Made by a program: the position numbers and the translations under genes. A stretch of DNA of 6,642 nt from Bacteroidaceae bacterium (GTDB taxonomy: Bacteria > Bacteroidota > Bacteroidia > Bacteroidales > Bacteroidaceae), in contig JAQWAN010000119.1 of the NCBI GenBank assembly GCA_028707655.1, positions 1 to 6,642 on the forward strand, in the 5' to 3' direction. A model generated the notes under the pieces. It searched no databases. It was not told the DNA's origin and saw only the letters and a list, made by a program, of their open reading frames with translations. Shown here one piece after another: positions 5,734 to 6,642 of the stretch (positions are counted from its first letter, which is position 1; each line of letters starts with the position of its first letter).

Positions 5734-6642
5734 TATTTATACTTGAATTCTCCAAATTCGCTTTGGATGATTAGTTCTTTTTCTTTGCTATCTTCAACAA
5801 ATCCTACTATCTGTGCATCAATATGGAATGCCTTACTAATGGCAATCACTTTGGCTGCATGCTCTGCTGGTAGATAAACCTCCAAGCGATGCCCCATGTT
5901 AAACACTTTGTACATCTCTGCCCAATCTGTTCCACTTTGTTCCTGAATTGTTTTAAATAGAGGTGGTAGTGGAAATAGATTGTTTTTAACCACTCTCAAG
6001 TGGTCAATAAAATGTAAAATTTTGGTTTGAGCCCCTCCCGAACAGTGTACCATACCATGTATGTCCATTCGCATCTCATCTAGCAACCGCTTTACAACGG
6101 GAGCATAGGTTCGTGTGGCAGATAGAACAAGCTTACCAGCATTCAATGGTGAATCCTTCACTTCATCCGTTAGTGCTAATCCACCAGAGTAGATAAGTTC
6201 TTCTGGAATAGCTGCTTCGTAGCTTTCAGGGTATTTGTTCGCTAAATAATGTGCAAAGACATCGTGACGTGCTGAGGTTAGTCCATTACTGCCCATTCCT
6301 CCATTATACTCTTTCTCATAGGTGGCTTGTCCGCTAGAGGATAAACCAACGATAACGTCGCCTGGAGCTATATTCCCATTGTCAATAACATCCGAACGCT
6401 TCATTCTGCAGGTTACGGTGCTATCCACTATGATTGTGCGCACTAAATCTCCTACATCTGCCGTTTCTCCACCTGTTGCGTAAACACCTACACCCATTTT
6501 TTGTAGTTCACCCAATAACTCATCGGTCCCGTTGATGATGGCTGAGATAACTTCGCCAGGTATACGTAGTTTATTACGTCCAATAGTGGAAGATATCAAG
6601 ATGTTGTCTGTAGCACCAACGCATAGAAGATCGTCGATATTC
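5733..6642 (-). CDS. purM: Phosphoribosylformylglycinamidine cyclo-ligase (AIR synthase), 5' end cut by window
   Basis: PurM closes FGAM to 5-aminoimidazole ribotide with ATP, the fifth step of purine synthesis, in the cytoplasm. The frame stays open to the right window edge, giving 302 visible residues from NIDDLLCVGATDN onward, so the N-terminus and true start lie outside. A TTG at 6597-6599 is an internal leucine codon and not a start, because conserved sequence continues upstream of it. In the visible fragment GGETAD is at 57-62, GLSSSGQ at 99-105 and MGSNGLTS at 116-123, all nucleotide- and substrate-binding loops of the PurM/AIR synthase-related fold; MVHCSGGAQTK lies in the C-terminal domain. 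The sequence is clearly diverged from E. coli PurM but fits the longer form I recall in Bacteroidales (about 390 residues). On that basis roughly 85-90 residues are missing, including the DGVGTK-type segment. It overlaps prfA by one base. Confidence 0.93.
   Translation of the reverse strand, partial: NIDDLLCVGATDNILISSTIGRNKLRIPGEVISAIINGTDELLGELQKMGVGVYATGGETADVGDLVRTIIVDSTVTCRMKRSDVIDNGNIAPGDVIVGLSSSGQATYEKEYNGGMGSNGLTSARHDVFAHYLANKYPESYEAAIPEELIYSGGLALTDEVKDSPLNAGKLVLSATRTYAPVVKRLLDEMRMDIHGMVHCSGGAQTKILHFIDHLRVVKNNLFPLPPLFKTIQEQSGTDWAEMYKVFNMGHRLEVYLPAEHAAKVIAISKAFHIDAQIVGFVEDSKEKELIIQSEFGEFKYK

Noticed and set aside
6597..6599. TTG as the start of purM
   Set aside because: Conserved PurM sequence (NIDDLLCVGATDN) continues in frame upstream to the window edge, so this is an internal leucine codon.

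Overview
This window holds ordinary chromosomal housekeeping DNA from a member of the Bacteroidota, most likely the order Bacteroidales. The clues are an LpxC-FabZ fusion protein, the gene order lpxD - lpxC/fabZ - lpxA followed by a small pRiA4b ORF-3-like protein, the divergent form of PurM typical of this phylum, AT-rich intergenic sequence, and A-rich start contexts with almost no Shine-Dalgarno sequences. I cannot name the genus from this sequence.

All seven genes lie on the minus strand, so transcription runs from the right edge to the left edge. They form two tight blocks. The upstream block (6642 down to 3786) is purM (5' end cut by the window) - prfA - pyrF, covering AIR synthase of purine synthesis, peptide chain release factor 1, and OMP decarboxylase of pyrimidine synthesis. 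purM and prfA overlap by one base, and prfA and pyrF are 10 bases apart. The downstream block (3616 down to 1) is lpxD - lpxC/fabZ - lpxA - a small acidic pRiA4b ORF-3-like protein (3' end cut by the window). The spacers in this block are 3, 3 and 13 bases. The only sizeable non-coding stretch is the 169 bases between pyrF and lpxD (3617-3785). It holds a weak Bacteroidetes-type promoter candidate and an 8-bp inverted repeat.

The lpx block supplies early lipid A synthesis. LpxA adds the first 3-hydroxyacyl chain to UDP-GlcNAc, the LpxC half of the fusion deacetylates the product, and LpxD adds the second 3-hydroxyacyl chain. The FabZ half dehydrates 3-hydroxyacyl-ACP, the same substrate pool that LpxA and LpxD draw on. 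The fusion therefore links the competing fates of one metabolite, fatty acid elongation versus lipid A. Recognisable catalytic residues are intact in every gene where the relevant region is visible.

I see no mobile element, CRISPR array, RNA gene, defence system or clear undescribed system. The most notable points are: three lpx genes in one continuous reading frame separated only by TAA plus one codon, with the same 12-base junction used twice; a probable GTG-start gene with no nearby ATG at the left edge; and the pyrF-lpxD gap.
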